DNA from: Macrocystis pyrifera
Lineage: Eukaryota > Sar > Phaeophyceae > Laminariales > Laminariaceae
Length of the DNA: 64,000 nucleotides
Assembly: GCA_031763025.1 (NCBI GenBank)
Contig: JASSKH010000001.1
Span: 21,925,142-21,989,141, forward strand
Direction of reading: 5' to 3'
Under the pieces are notes generated by a model. It was not told where the DNA came from. It did no database searches and saw nothing but the letters and a program-made list of their open reading frames with translations. Position 1 is the first letter of the stretch, and every line of letters begins with the position of its first letter. Below, in pieces: positions 35,555 through 47,294 of the stretch. The position numbers and the translations under genes were made by a program.

Positions 35555-36335
35555 GGTTGTAACAGCATGCCCCCTACGTTTATGGGCTCGACAGGTTATG
35601 ATGCCTTCGATCCGCGTATGGCCATTACGGCGTGTTTGGTGCCGTCGCGGGCACGCCTTCCCTACGTGTACTGAAAACCGTGTTCGTAAGAGCAGGAGAG
35701 GGCGAGCTTGCAATTTGTAGCCAAAATGGCAGAGGTCGGTTACCATTACGAATGAGAACATCACGGCAGTATGCTCCACGCACTCTAATGTCATCGTCGC
35801 CGATCTCTTCCACTCTCTTCCCAGTCTGCGTGTTTTTTCGTCCATCAGTGCGAACAAATACTCCTTTTGGGGGGGTCTTGTTCGACCGAAAGTTCTCCAA
35901 CTTCTGCCAGAAAGCATCTTGCAGAGCCGCGTCGATATCGCAATCCATTAGAAGATACTCAACGGCGAAGTTGCTGTAACTGCTTCGCATTCACGCATCA
36001 CGTCGAGGTGCATAGATCAAGCCGTTCACCAATGCATTGGATGTTGCAAGCAAACTTATGGTACACCGACACCTTGTCTGCCAGAAATAACTTTGTGCAG
36101 TCCTTGCCTGTGGCTGCTGCTGCCTGTGCTGCTCGCAACAGAAGGGATGTGGAACGTCTCGTACCCCGCCGTTCTTCTCCCTGGTTTGCATGCTTCCTGC
36201 AGGCCAATAAATATAGTGTCAAGTTGTTGACCCTCCGCCAGTACGCGCTCGTCGTGCCCATGCCCGTCTTTCCTCTTCGCGTCCGGGGTGCCGAGGGTGC
36301 GCACATTGTAGGTCGCTATAGTACCATCCGCCTGG
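35555..36335 (-). pseudogene. LINE endonuclease (EEP) domain relic
   Basis: On the minus strand TIATYNVRTLG and IFIGLQEACK are the opening motifs of an apurinic-type retrotransposon endonuclease. After frame breaks, a second part reads DDDIRVRGAYCRDVLIRNGN and ALTNTVFSTRREGV. A third frame reads HTRIEGIITCRAHKR, matching the domain's terminal QxRIDYIL-type motif. At least two frameshifts separate the blocks. No reverse transcriptase was found below 35555, so this is a truncated, inactive copy of a non-LTR retrotransposon. Confidence 0.72.
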
Positions 36336-36400
36336 CTCATCAGTCGGCGGTGACGGAATCCACCGTAAAAAAGGAGGCGCTGGAGAAAACGGTATTTCGC

Positions 36401-36676
36401 ATGGAAGGAAAACGAAACACCATGGGGCGGGCGCGAGTCTCCTTGAAGGCCGGCGCCGTCTTGCTGGAGCGCCGCCGGATGGCGTACGCGGAGGTAGTCT
36501 TCGACCGCGACGCGGCCATGGGCGCGGCCGAGCTTGACTACACCAACAACGAGGCGGCCCTCGTCGTCGTCGGGTCCAATTTCATCCAGGAGCGCGAAAA
36601 CTGCACGCACCTCGCGCGGGGGCTGGACACCCCCCGGGCCGCGAGGGGGGCCCTGCGGTGCCGACTCGTACAGGAG
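36401..36676 (+). CDS. GC3-rich coding exon of unknown function
   Basis: From ATG at 36401 the frame reads MEGKRNTMGRARVSLKAG onward and includes YTNNEAALVVVGSNFIQER. Third codon positions are almost all G or C, unlike the flanks, which points to real coding on this strand. The long minus-strand frame over it pairs its first codon position with that third position and so looks like a shadow. The frame runs into a poly-G tract at about 36686 and a proline run. A donor may lie at 36659 (GTGCCG). No family was recognised. Confidence 0.45.
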
Positions 36677-36936
36677 GACAAACGGGGGGGGGGGGGGGGA
36701 AGCCCCCTCCCCAAGCCGCCGCCGCCGCCAACTCCGTACGAGCCCGCGTAAAGTACCTGCCGCCTGGTGCCTGCCGGGACTCCCAATCCGGCCGTGGCGC
36801 CTCCCCTGCTTCCGGCCGTTGCTCCTCCCTCGCGCCCGGTCATTGCCTTGCCCCCGCCTCCGATCATGCTCCTTCTCCGCCCCTCGTGGCCCCGGCCCAG
36901 CTTCAGGCCCCTGCTGCCGTTGCAACGTTACTCTTG

Positions 36937-37084
36937 GCGGCAACGGTGGCGCCTACCGTATGTACGACAGTGACCGCCTGACGATATTCCTCCAGATGAG
37001 GGTTGCACAATCGATTGTGCAGCTCTCATCTGAAGGAACGTTGTCAGGTGGTCATTGTCGTATGTAGGCACTACCGTCACCGCC
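36937..37084. mobile_element. Fold-back element (~148 bp)
   Basis: Arms of ~70 bp pair around a CACAATCGATTGTG centre. The outer ends match as GGCGGCAACGG and CCGTCACCGCC. Inner blocks such as CAGATGAG and CTCATCTG also pair. This looks like a hairpin MITE. Confidence 0.75.
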
Positions 37085-37287
37085 AGGGGTGGCGCGGCAA
37101 GATCCAGGGGACTCGCAAGTACAGCAAAGCGGCTCTCCCACTCACCAGGGCGGTACTTCGGGGCCGGCGCGGAGGGAGTCGGGACGGAGACACGGGCGGT
37201 GGTGGAGACCACAGTGAGGGGTTATCGAATTTCACGTCGTCGGGATAGCTGCAGCCAGTTTCGCAGGGTTCTACACTATTGACCTTG

Positions 37288-37735
37288 TCGTGGGCATGCC
37301 GTGGCATTGCCATGGTACCGCCCATGGCATGGCATCACCACGGCATCCCATGGTGTGGCATAGGATTCCATGGCACGCCGTGGGGGCTGCCATGACATGC
37401 CATGGGTAGTACCATGGCAACCCCCGCGGCTACCACGGCACTTCATGGCAACCCTACGGCATGGCAACCATACGGCATGTCATGGCAACCCCCACGGCAC
37501 CCCAATGTCCACGGCACCTAGGTTAGGGTTAGGGTCGGGTTAGGGTTAGGGTTAGGGTTAGGGTTAGGGTTAGGGTTAGGGTTAGGGTTAGGGTCCCATG
37601 GTATGCCGTGGAGGTCCGTGGAAGGTTCCGTGGTATGCCGTGGAAGATGACGTGGAAGGTTTTGCTGCAGGTTATGCCACGACATGCCACGGTATGCCAC
37701 GGCATGCCACGGCATGCCACGGCATGTCGCGAAAA
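37288..37735. repeat. CATGG/CCACGG repeats flanking a telomere-type array
   Basis: The left flank (37288-37519) is made of CCATGG, GCATGCCGTGG and CCACGGCA words. The right flank (37595-37735) has six near-exact copies of a 10-mer, GCCACGGCAT. Many words are palindromic, so both strands look alike. The TTAGGG array sits exactly between them. Confidence 0.88.
37520..37594 (+). repeat. Interstitial TTAGGG array
   Basis: About twelve TTAGGG units in a row, with one variant (TCGGG) near the left side. TTAGGG is the telomere repeat of many eukaryotes, including brown algae. Shorter arrays follow at 37967-37992 and 39491-39529. Confidence 0.93.
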
Positions 37736-37966
37736 AAGACAATAATGTACATATCTTAAAGGAGAGGGGGAGGATGAGGAGCAGGAGGGCATTTTAACCA
37801 TTGATTTGGAGGTCGTCATCTTCGTGCTTCCGGCGTAGGCGCAAGTTGTGTCCTGTCCTGCCGACGACGCCACTCTCGGACCAAGGAGGTGATGATACGC
37901 TCCCCGCGATGAAAGACTGAAGGGGGATGGCCTTAGAAAGATTAGAGTTCGGAGTGGACAGAAGGC

Positions 37967-37992
37967 AGGGTTAGGGTTAGGGTTAGGGCTAG
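37967..37992 (+). repeat. Short TTAGGG array
   Basis: Three units plus a variant (GGGCTAGG), in the same orientation as the array at 37520. Confidence 0.85.
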
Positions 37993-37999
37993 GTTCAAG

Positions 38000-40900
38000 G
38001 AAGAAGAAATAATGGTCGTTCGGAAAAGAAGGCAGAATGGAGGACAGACCAGATGGGCGTATCTACACAGTACGTATACTTACCCTTGATACTACACGAG
38101 TCACAGCAGTAGTGCATGCGCATTTCGTCTTTCAACCCTATCCTTATACCCCTACCCGCTCAACTGCTGACCCCCGCTTATCAGCTCGCTTCTGCGAGTC
38201 TATTCCAACGGCTTGTATCCGAACGCAATATTTCTGCCCAACTTGTTCTAAAGTCTTCGTTCCCTGTTCACTCCTGGCCATTTATACTGCTCTGTCTGTC
38301 TCTCCTACCCCAGTAATACCAGTATCAGCTGTTCTGGCTCTCTTCTTACCGCATGTTGGCGTTCGACCTACAAACTGTACGAGTATAACAGACAACATCA
38401 GTAAAGATATGGGATATCGCCTGCCTTCGTCCCTGAATGTATCCCCTATGTCCCACATCGTACGTAACGCTACTCAATATTATGGAAACCCAATCTCCCA
38501 GCATCCGCAATTCCGAAACGGACGCAGATATTTCACAGACGTGGGCTCTGATTCTCGTAGGTAGCGTGAGACCGCCTGGCTGCGTCTGGACACCCCACAC
38601 CCCACCAGGTACTTCCACCACCTTTTACCTCGCCCTCGTCCAACATTCGAGGCTTTTTTTGGACCACCACCCCGCCAGATCATAGCCGCGTGTCCACTGC
38701 CAAGAGCGTCCAGAACCTGACTGCTTGAACATACTGCTGTACTGACTTGTTGTACTTCCTGGTAAAACCCCCCGCGTTTGCAGCTCTCGTCAACTACCAC
38801 TGCTGCTACAGCAGTAGTCCTTCGTCGACTCAACATGGCGGCGACCAGCGAGTCTCGAGCTCCAACGCTTCTCACTAATCTTCCTCAGGCAAGCAGTACC
38901 TGCAGTTTGTAACTGCCCAAGAGGCTCGGCTGGGGCCGAAAGGCGTTCTGGCGCATCGTACGTAGTGTGTTGAGTGTTGGGTACCAACGTACAACGGTAC
39001 ATTGTCTTGTGTGATATGTTGCGCGCAACTTTGCCGCATCGCTTTGAACTGCTCTATTGATAAGATCGGTCAAATTTCGTGTTGGGGGTTAGGGCAACAG
39101 CAGTGCTTCAATACGTGTTCTGTGCCCAGTAACAACGAGGGACACGTATTTCCCCCACCCGGAACCTAGAAACCCCAAGGTTCTTCATGACTTGTAATGT
39201 TGTTCTCACATACTCTCAAATGAAGGAGTCGGTGAGCCACACAAAGGTGCTGGAGCCTCAAGGAGATCCGAAAAACCTTTAAACAAAATCGAAATTCGGC
39301 TGCCTAAAAATACCGAGACGAGAGTAGGTTTAGCAATCTGGGAGAAGGGTGTTTTTGACTTGAAAATTGTCTATTAATAGCGCGGTCTGCACTTCGGAAT
39401 CGTCGTCTGCAATTGAGAAATTTCCTGGTTCGATGCAAACGCGGCGCAGCCGCGTTTATGGCCAGTTTTGGCCCGTTTTGAATGCGGTTTGGGTTCAGGG
39501 TTAGGGTTAGGCTTAGGGTTAGGGTTAGAGTCAAGGGTTGGGTTGGGTCTTCGCCCGTACCTTGATCCCAACAGGAACCGAAATACCTGAACAGCCTACC
39601 AACCTAATGATCCCTTCTCCCAGATTGCTAGGGGACCTCCGAGACGAAGTAAGGCCCACACATATAGTGCCCCTACTTTCGTAGAGCCACGAAAGTCCCA
39701 AGTGATGTGATGTGGTAGCTTTGACCCGCTACCGAGGGCTGCACTTTTACTTTCTTATATTTAGGGCAAGGAGAGAGCCCTTCACGTTGGGTTAGCAGCG
39801 TGGAGAAGAGAGAGGTCAATGTGCAAACTGAACTACAGCAGTATTATTAATAACACGGCCGCGGGTATATCCTCTCAACTACAGCGTAAGGGTTTGCCCC
39901 GTTGCCACAACAAACCAACTCGTGGTTGCTGACTACAGCGGTTGCTGTTTGAGTGCTGCCTGCACCGTACGAAGCGCACGGTAGTCGTGTGCACAAGATA
40001 GGAACACGCCTGCTCTCTGGGGTGCTGTCAGGGTGACGACTCGCGGCCATGCAATGTAAAAAGAGCAATCGAACGAAAAAAACGCACAAGTATCAACGAT
40101 CGATCGCCATCTCTTCCCGCACTGTCTCACAAAGGGTGCAGCACAGCTATGATACCACATCCCTGATAATGAATTGCGGGGGCCATTCCCTATGAAGGGT
40201 ATACAATTCGCCAACACTACAAGGACCAGTTGCTTAAATAACAACTACATACTACTGCCTCGTGAAAAACAAGACAGAAAAAAAACTTTGACTGCTTCTC
40301 TCGTGATGGTGTGCGCGCCGGTCATGCGTCTCCGTGTGGCATCCTGCTGCCGTTCTTCATGGCCGCCTCATCTCCTTAGCCCAATCGGCCCGCTCCTTTG
40401 CACGTGCTCTGGTTGCCGCTCGGCTCCCCTTCTCCCCCGTCTCGAAAAACAAGATGCTCCTCGCACTTGCGGTTCTGATATAAAAAACAAAATTTCTCGC
40501 GCAGGGTGAGTTCAATCCGTCTCTTCGCCGCTCATAGGCGCTCTGTCTCCCTCCTCCTTCGTCGTCGAATCCAGTCTCTTACCGTCGCAATAGACTGCCG
40601 CAGTGTGGCCTGTGGTGGCGCCTGCCTCCGCGCACGGACATCCCGATTGAGCATTGCTGCGCTGCCTCCCTAAAAAAAGAGGCGCGAATCGAAGGTGTCC
40701 GTGCCTGACGCACGACCCAACTCTACTGTCGGCTCGCGGCCACACGCAGCAGCAAGAAGGTATCACTCCTTGAGGGTTAGTCCAGCCTTACACCCGCCAG
40801 AAAGACCTACCCCACTCGCTATAAGCCTGGTAAGGCATGCCTCGCAGCATGCCTTGCCGAGGCAGCGAGGGGAACGGAGGTTATTATTCGAGACGGGACG

Positions 40901-41100
40901 GGACTGTTCTTACATGTTTAGCGGCAGAAAAAATGCAGACGGGACGGTGAAAAATTGAGAACAACAGCACAAGGCTTCCCTACGAAGTGGTCATAATAAG
41001 GGTGGCGCAAGAAATGCCCGTTACCCCGACATAGGCCCGCACGCCGCAGGCGCTTTCAGGCATGCGGAGATACGCACGCCGCACGCGAAAAAAAAGGAGA
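38000..41100. other. No clear gene
   Basis: Short open frames only. A GACGGGACGG motif at 40890-40950 matches the minisatellite at 49950-50280, and AGGCATGCCT palindromes occur near 40836 and 40850. Confidence 0.5.
39491..39529 (+). repeat. Short degenerate TTAGGG array
   Basis: About five units with GGCTTAGGG and TTAGAG variants, in the same orientation as the arrays at 37520 and 37967. Confidence 0.85.
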
Positions 41101-41169
41101 GGCCAAAAGATAGGCATATGCCTGACGTGCCTTAAGCGTGTCTTATCTATTTAAGGTATTTGCCTTAAC

Positions 41170-41425
41170 AAATGCCTGAGACGTGCCTGAAACCTTTTCG
41201 GCGCCCCAAGACAAATCCTGTACTAATTTCAAGGCGAAATGCCTGAAAAAATGCGCCTGAAACTTGTTCAGCGCGCCAACGAATCCTACACTAATTTCAA
41301 GTAGTTTGGTTCCAAGTGGTAAACTGCTTGAAAAAATGCCTGAAACCTGTTGAGCGCCTCAAAGAAAATTCCTATACTAAAAGCAAGTAGTTCTGTTTTA
41401 TAAGGCGAAATTCCTGAAAGAATGC
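41170..41425. repeat. Degenerate tandem repeat with GCCTGAAAC and TACTAATTTCAAG words
   Basis: About three units of ~75-115 bp each carry GCCTGAAAC, a GAGCGCC- or CAGCGCGCC-like block, a TCCTACACTAAT-like block and AAGTAGTTTGG or a derivative. Related GCCTGA/AGGCAT words recur at 42075-42180, perhaps marking the two ends of one element. Confidence 0.6.
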
Positions 41426-41474
41426 ATGCAAACGTACTGTACGTAAAGGGTTGTGAACCGAATTTGAAAAGTGG

Positions 41475-41600
41475 CTCGGTCGGTTTTCCAGTTTTTCCCC
41501 AAAAAGTCGGTCGGTTTCGGTCGGTTTTCTTAAAAAAACTGAAAAAAAAACGAAACCGAAACCGAACATTTCTCGGTCCTTTTCTCGGCCGTTTTCTCGT
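41475..41600. repeat. Local inverted repeat of CGGTTTCGGTCGG type
   Basis: GTCGGTTTCGGTCGGTTTTC on the left pairs with GAAACCGAAACCGA on the right across an A-rich spacer. Confidence 0.6.
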
Positions 41601-42273
41601 CAAAACCAACCAAATGGTCTGTATTTCGAAGGGTTCGGTGTGCATGTGTTGGCATAATGTGACATGATCGTATGGTGTCAAGTGTCCTTCCTGCAGTACC
41701 TGCGTCTGCTGCGCTACACGGTACAGACCGACATATGCCATACTGGTACGTCAGACGTGCTTATAATCTGCAGCAAACAACAACTACAGCTACTACAGCA
41801 GTTGCTACAAATAAAAATCATTTAGTAGGATTGTGCGAGGGTACTTGGCTGGGTTGTCATAACGTAGAGTGCCGTCACGTAGTTGCACTGTGTATTTTTG
41901 AAAGACACAACTTGCAGCATACAGCTAACGCCCTGAGGAAATCTGCGTCGCTCAAGGGGGGCTGTGAGCACGAACATGCGCTGCGTGGCTGCTGCGGGCT
42001 ACGGGGACCCTACAAAAAATGTATCTCCTTTCCCCTGATTTTGGGAGTTCCAGACTAACGGAGTTATTTTTTATGCCTTAAATGCCTGTAAGCGTGCCTG
42101 ACGCGTGCCTGGCAAAAGATAGGCGAAATAGGCACGAAAATAGCGGTAGTTCAGGTATTTTTTCAGGCATGCCTTAGAGGCTAGGGCCCACCTCGACAGC
42201 AGCAGAGGATCAACACAATGCACAGCAGTAGCAGTGGCAGCAACAGCAGCAACTACACTGGTGCATATCCACC

Positions 42274-43058
42274 CTGTTTCCTATGCGGTTCGATTTCGAG
42301 CTTCAGATTTATATTTTTCGATTCCAAAAATGAAGGCATCTGCTTGTGCAGTCCGAATATGCAAGTTCTGACCGGATATTTTCGATTTGAGGATGCGATG
42401 GCCCGAGTCGTCAGATTTGGGCCCAAAATCCGATGACTTGTGTCGTCAGATTTTCAAATCGAAAAATAGCATCGTCTCTAAATTCAAGATGCTATCCACG
42501 ACAGCAAGCAGCAGCAGAAAACGATCGATGAGTTGGATGGCGACATCGCTGTGTAGCGACATTAATTTAGCGCCCGACGCGCGGTCGGCGGGCGGCGCGT
42601 CTCTCCCTGGCCAGACTACAGTCAGCTGGCGCGGGCTCGGGCCTGGAGACCAAGAGAAGCGCACTCGGCGCGCACCTCTCCGTGGATACGTACTCGTAGA
42701 CTAACTACAGCAGCAACAACAGCAGCAGCAGTCAGTCGCATTGTGAAGTACTCGTACTAAATACCAAGACAGGTTGGCTCTAGCGCACTCGGCACGTCTC
42801 GTCGCCGCCAGACCAAAGGCAGGCGGCGTTGCCTCGGACGCTTGGGTCCTACGCGCATCGCCGCGCGCCCAGCGTGTCTCTTCGCGACGCCAAACCACAA
42901 CAACAGCGGTTTGTCCCGGCGTTGCTTGAATCTCTGCACGCATAATATATCCGATTTTTCCGCATGGGAAGTATGTTCCGATTTGCGAAATTCACAGCTA
43001 AAAATCCGATCGGGCCAAATTCTGAAGCTCAAAATCTGAACCGCATAGGAAACAGCCT
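42274..43058 (+). mobile_element. Transposon family T (~780 bp), copy 1
   Basis: Inverted ends CTGTTTCCTATGCGGTTC and GAACCGCATAGGAAACAG bound a 785-bp element with no coding capacity. It matches 56109-56884 in reverse orientation along most of its length, including the GCGCACTCGG block and CAG-rich centre. An internal degenerate hairpin is seen near 42380-42470. It looks non-autonomous. Confidence 0.85.
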
Positions 43059-46000
43059 AACGCTGAGTATTATGCCGTCCGATGCGTGGACCGAAAAAGC
43101 CGGTTCCCGATCGCAGAAAAAATCGGGCGTTCTTTTGAATGTGGGTGTTCTTCACGTAAAACTGTTCTCTCTACCCTTCAACATCCAGCGCAACGAGTGC
43201 CTGTGCCGATTCTTCAATCCTAGAGAGATACAAGCGCTGTGGTCACAAAACTACGACACAGAGTTTCTACAATATAATTGTTAGGCAGTAAACAGTAAGC
43301 AGAAGAGTAAACAATGTGCTGCCATGTCATGGTACTGGATGCGACAGGCATGACATACACATTCCATAAAAGAGAGAAAAATAGAAATTAAGGAAAATAA
43401 ATCGGAAAAACCAACATAAAAAAAAATCGTACCCCCGAAAAGCAAATGCGAAAACAAGAACAATAGCAGTACCGCCACATATAAGCAGAATAAGACTAAG
43501 AACCCGAGGAAAGAACAGGCAAACCGGCGCACAACAAAAAAAGTACCCTGCAGCCAGCCGCAGCAGTTTGTGGTACGAGCAGCATAGACAGGTTCCATTA
43601 ATACCTACTATGGCAGTAGTCGGCAGTGTACCTTGCTGCGGTGTCTGCCGTCTCCTTCCTGCTCTGGTCAACCGTGCCCCCCCCCGGAGAGGACTACTCT
43701 GTTGAAGAAGAGCCTTTTCGATGCCCAACTTTTTTGATGGGGCAATCCGATCTGAGTTTTTCGACGGAATGCGTGGGTCGAATTTTTCGATCGAAAAAGT
43801 TTTTGAAGCCCACCGCATCTCTCTCCACCCCTTTAATGCCACGGTCACACCACACAGCAGCACCCTAAACACCTGTCCGATGCTGTGTTGACTGCTTTGC
43901 TGCTGCTGCCCACAGCGCAGCACCTCCTAGAACCCGCGGGCAGGACACCAAACAGTTTTCATAATACTTTCGCCTGCAATACTCCCAAGAACCCATAAAG
44001 TACGATACGATGCGACTGACGATAGGGAAGACATCCAGACACACCCCATCGAATTTATAGCGGGTCGGAAACCGACCTTTTTTATCCTTCCTATCCGACG
44101 GCAGAATATCAAGCCAAATAAATGGAGGTGGAGTGCCCGGACAAAGCGTTTATACGAACAAGGAATAAAATAAACGTGGCCGTACGAAACCTCGACATTA
44201 TTTGTCATGCTGGGGCGCCACAACCAAAAAGTAGTTGGCACGCCGTATAATTTCTTTGCGCTAGACAGAGGGGTTGATACTCTAAAACCAAGTGAAAATA
44301 AGAATCCAAAAACAGGTTAGTTTCTTATTTCGCCCTGTGATCACAACGCTCCGGTTGGTTTTTCATTGTGATATCAGCAGTAGCAACAGCACAAGCAGCA
44401 GCAACAACGAGGGCAGGTAACTATCAGTAGCATATACCATACAGCAGTGTCCAGGAGCAGTACTGACGTACGAGGTCCCAGGTACCTCAGCTACTTGTTA
44501 TTCCAGAACCTTATTGAAAGAGTCCTACTCGTAATTGGCTAGCTCGTGCGATGTACTGCTGTATAACATCGAGCTGATATTATCATTATCGTATCATGCA
44601 GCAGTAAAACTTCAAAGCAATGTCCAAGAGCAGACTGGCGTATGTATGTACCAGGTAACTGCAACTACTTGTTATATTCCAGAAACCTTTCGGGAAGACT
44701 CATGCCACTTTGTCCCGAAACATGTCAACCATTTGGTTTAACAATTAGTGTAAAAAATGTTACTATATTATGGGACTGAGTGGTACTCGTAACTCGTAAC
44801 TGACTGCGTCTAGCGCCCATGAGAGCCTTGCTGCTGTGGTACCACTGGGTTGAAGAATGGAGCACTCGTTCAACGTATTCGGCGTACGTTCAAGGACGAT
44901 TTCGGAGTGCGTTCAAAAAATATGCGATGTGTAGCGTATCATATATCCTGCGTGTGGGAGGACTCCAGGTCAATCATATCGGGTTGAAAAGCCACGTGAT
45001 TTTGATCGGCCGTCAGCTGCGTGTGGCATGTTTCTGCGGTTTGTATGTTTCTGCTTCTGTTTGAGGAGCCCCGCCAATTTCTGAGTCTTGAATAAAAAAA
45101 AAAAAAGACTCCGAAATTCCCAATTATTAATTGGATATATATTTATAGAAATCAGAAATAACTATTTATACGTACGCATGTTTCGACGTGAAAGATACAA
45201 TTTTTGGAATATCTTTATTATAGAACTTTCAACTCACCCCAACACCCAACCAACTGGGCATCCATCTAGCACATCTCACACGAACGCGGCCCACACTTAA
45301 TGCCAAGTCCCACCCGATCGCCACCACCTCCGCCGTGCTCGACATGGGCATCGCATAGATGCGCACCTTATACACAGCTCTAGCACACCACCAGAGCGTG
45401 AGTCACGCCATCGCGTCGGGAGTATGCACCCACGACAGATAAGCGCACACAAAAACGAGTTTTGGTTATGCCTCTGAGAGCTACCGTCTCAGCGGGTCTC
45501 TGTTTGAAGTCTACTCTAAGCAGTCCGGCCTGTGGATGGCGTGTAGCCTCGCATTCGTTTTGGCCGTGCAGTCTAAGGAGTGGTGACGCCAGTTGCGCCA
45601 GACGATCCCTCAATCGGTCTGTACGGCCCGGTGGTCGGCACACGTCATGATAACTTCATTACATAGTAGAGCTGTTTGCCGAATTTGTTGGTGCCAAACA
45701 GCCTTTGAGGCCATCCATACTCTCGGTACAGATATCGGGCATGCGGATCGGATTGCGCAAATAAATGCGAAGTCTGCCCTTTCAAATGTAATCAGGGGGA
45801 TGGATGCTCCATAGCTCCATACTGTCTGCACAGAGACCCGGCATACGGATTGAGCAATCATCTACTGGTAGCGTGTTTTTTTCAGTGCAGCTGCGGACGA
45901 CCGTCTGACGGCTGATTGTATGGAATTCAGTAAGCACATGGGCCACTGCTGGGTGGCCGGGGAATGCAGATTGAACCGCGTGACTGAGTGTTGGTGAGTA

Positions 46001-46720
46001 AAAGCCGCAGATTTGGTGATGTGTCCGGCAGCCAACTACAGTGGTGGGTCCCCAATCTCATTTTAAACCGGCACTCGTGCCCGGGTAACGAGTACTGGAA
46101 TCATTTGCGGGTGCAGCTGCCCGCTTTCGAGGAATACTTCGGGGTGTAAGCGCCTGACATGCCCCAAACTTACATGGATGCGGTGTGAGTCTAATATCGG
46201 GGTTGGCAGTGGTACTTGAAAAATATGCATTTTTTGCATACTTGAACAATAGCAGCAGCAACCCTTGTCTAACACAGAACCCTCTTGCCACCCTACAAAG
46301 AGCGTGCAAATCGCAGACGGATGCCACACATTTTCCTGCACTTGGAGAAACCAATGACCTCATGATTTGTTTCGGTTGTGTGTTTATGGTTAAAAGCCTG
46401 CAGTAGCAGCAGCAGTGAAAAACACAGCCCTCTTCCCTTCCCCCCCTCCCCTGAAGTTCGTACTGAATTCCAAACGGAACTCCGCGTTGTAGCGATACTT
46501 TAAAACGTAATAGAGAGATGGCTTCACGCTTGGTTAATGTCGCAACAGCAGCAGAGCAAAGCACAATCTTGCCCCCCCTCTCCCTCACTATATGTAGCAC
46601 CAATCGCCAACGTAGACACGCGTAGTAGCGAAATTTCAAGAAAACATACAAACGTGTTCATGCCAGAATGTTGCAGCACAAGCAGCAGCGCAAAACACAA
46701 CCCTTTCCTCTTCCTCCTTA
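43059..46720. other. A/T-rich gene-poor stretch
   Basis: No convincing gene. It holds a ~170-bp-spaced direct duplication (44450-44535 and 44620-44706, sharing ACTTGTTATTCCAGAA-like text). A ~45-bp duplication lies near 45716-45840. Elsewhere there are only short open frames. Confidence 0.5.
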
Positions 46721-46757
46721 TTACTGTACAATAGATATGCCAAATGCTAACGGATAC

Positions 46758-46963
46758 CACGCGTTGCGGAGCTTAAGTTCATCACTGGCCCAGGGCTCTC
46801 CGAACAACATAGACTCGCCCGCAACACGAGTTGTCCTGCTTGAGGGTGAAATACCCAATCTTGGTTTCGTTGGCGACGGCACTGTCCATTTGTCTTCCCT
46901 GGGCTTGTCGCTCTCCTTCTTTGCTGCTGACTTCGCGTCCACTACCACGAGCGACGCTTTCTC
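46758..46963 (-). CDS. Possible exon, Lys/Ser-rich, ending LRNAW
   Basis: With acceptor GCGCAG at 46964 the frame reads EKASLVVVDAKSAAKKESDK onward to PWASDELKLRNAWYPLAF. It can end at a donor inside the last words (GTATCC at 46757) or read a little further to a stop. The LRNAWYPLAF ending recalls the first motif of pheophorbide-a-oxygenase-like Rieske proteins. However, no Rieske cysteine/histidine motif follows at lower coordinates, so this is weak. Confidence 0.28.
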
Positions 46964-47063
46964 CTGCGCGTAAACAAAGCACAAGAGGATACAATGGCAG
47001 CCAGGCGCTGGCGTACTTAGAGTCCTGCCGCAAATGACAATAACACAAATTGGGTAGCTCCCG

Positions 47064-47294
47064 ATGGAGACTACTACGAGGCTGGATGGTGGGTATTTAC
47101 AACACTTGTATCAAGCTTGCGTTGAGGTTCTACGCGATGGTCGGCATGATGGGGCTGCTGGCTTGCTATTGTTTCTCGTTGCTGTTGAATGCGCTGCTCT
47201 TGAAACACCGAACAATCACCCGTTCCCCATTGTCCCGTGCGTCAGGGATGCTCTGAGGAACGACCGCCTTGTAAAACCCCTCAGCTGGCAGTAA
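47064..47294 (+). CDS. Possible coding segment, unrecognised
   Basis: The frame reads METTTRLDGGYLQHLYQACV and then a hydrophobic stretch to RDALRNDRLVKPLSW and a stop. Composition is protein-like, but there is no family resemblance and no clear partner exon. Confidence 0.22.
   Translation: METTTRLDGGYLQHLYQACVEVLRDGRHDGAAGLLLFLVAVECAALETPNNHPFPIVPCVRDALRNDRLVKPLSWQ

Noticed and set aside
36340-36943. Upper part of the long minus-strand frame as LINE ORF1
   Set aside because: Third-position G/C bias marks the plus strand as coding there. Only the part below about 36335 shows endonuclease motifs.
37518-37873. Minus-strand frames with (NP)n or (LT)n repeats
   Set aside because: They are translations of the TTAGGG array.
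46058-46651. 197-codon minus-strand frame
   Set aside because: It is Cys/Leu-rich, crosses trinucleotide repeats, and shows no motif or splice context.
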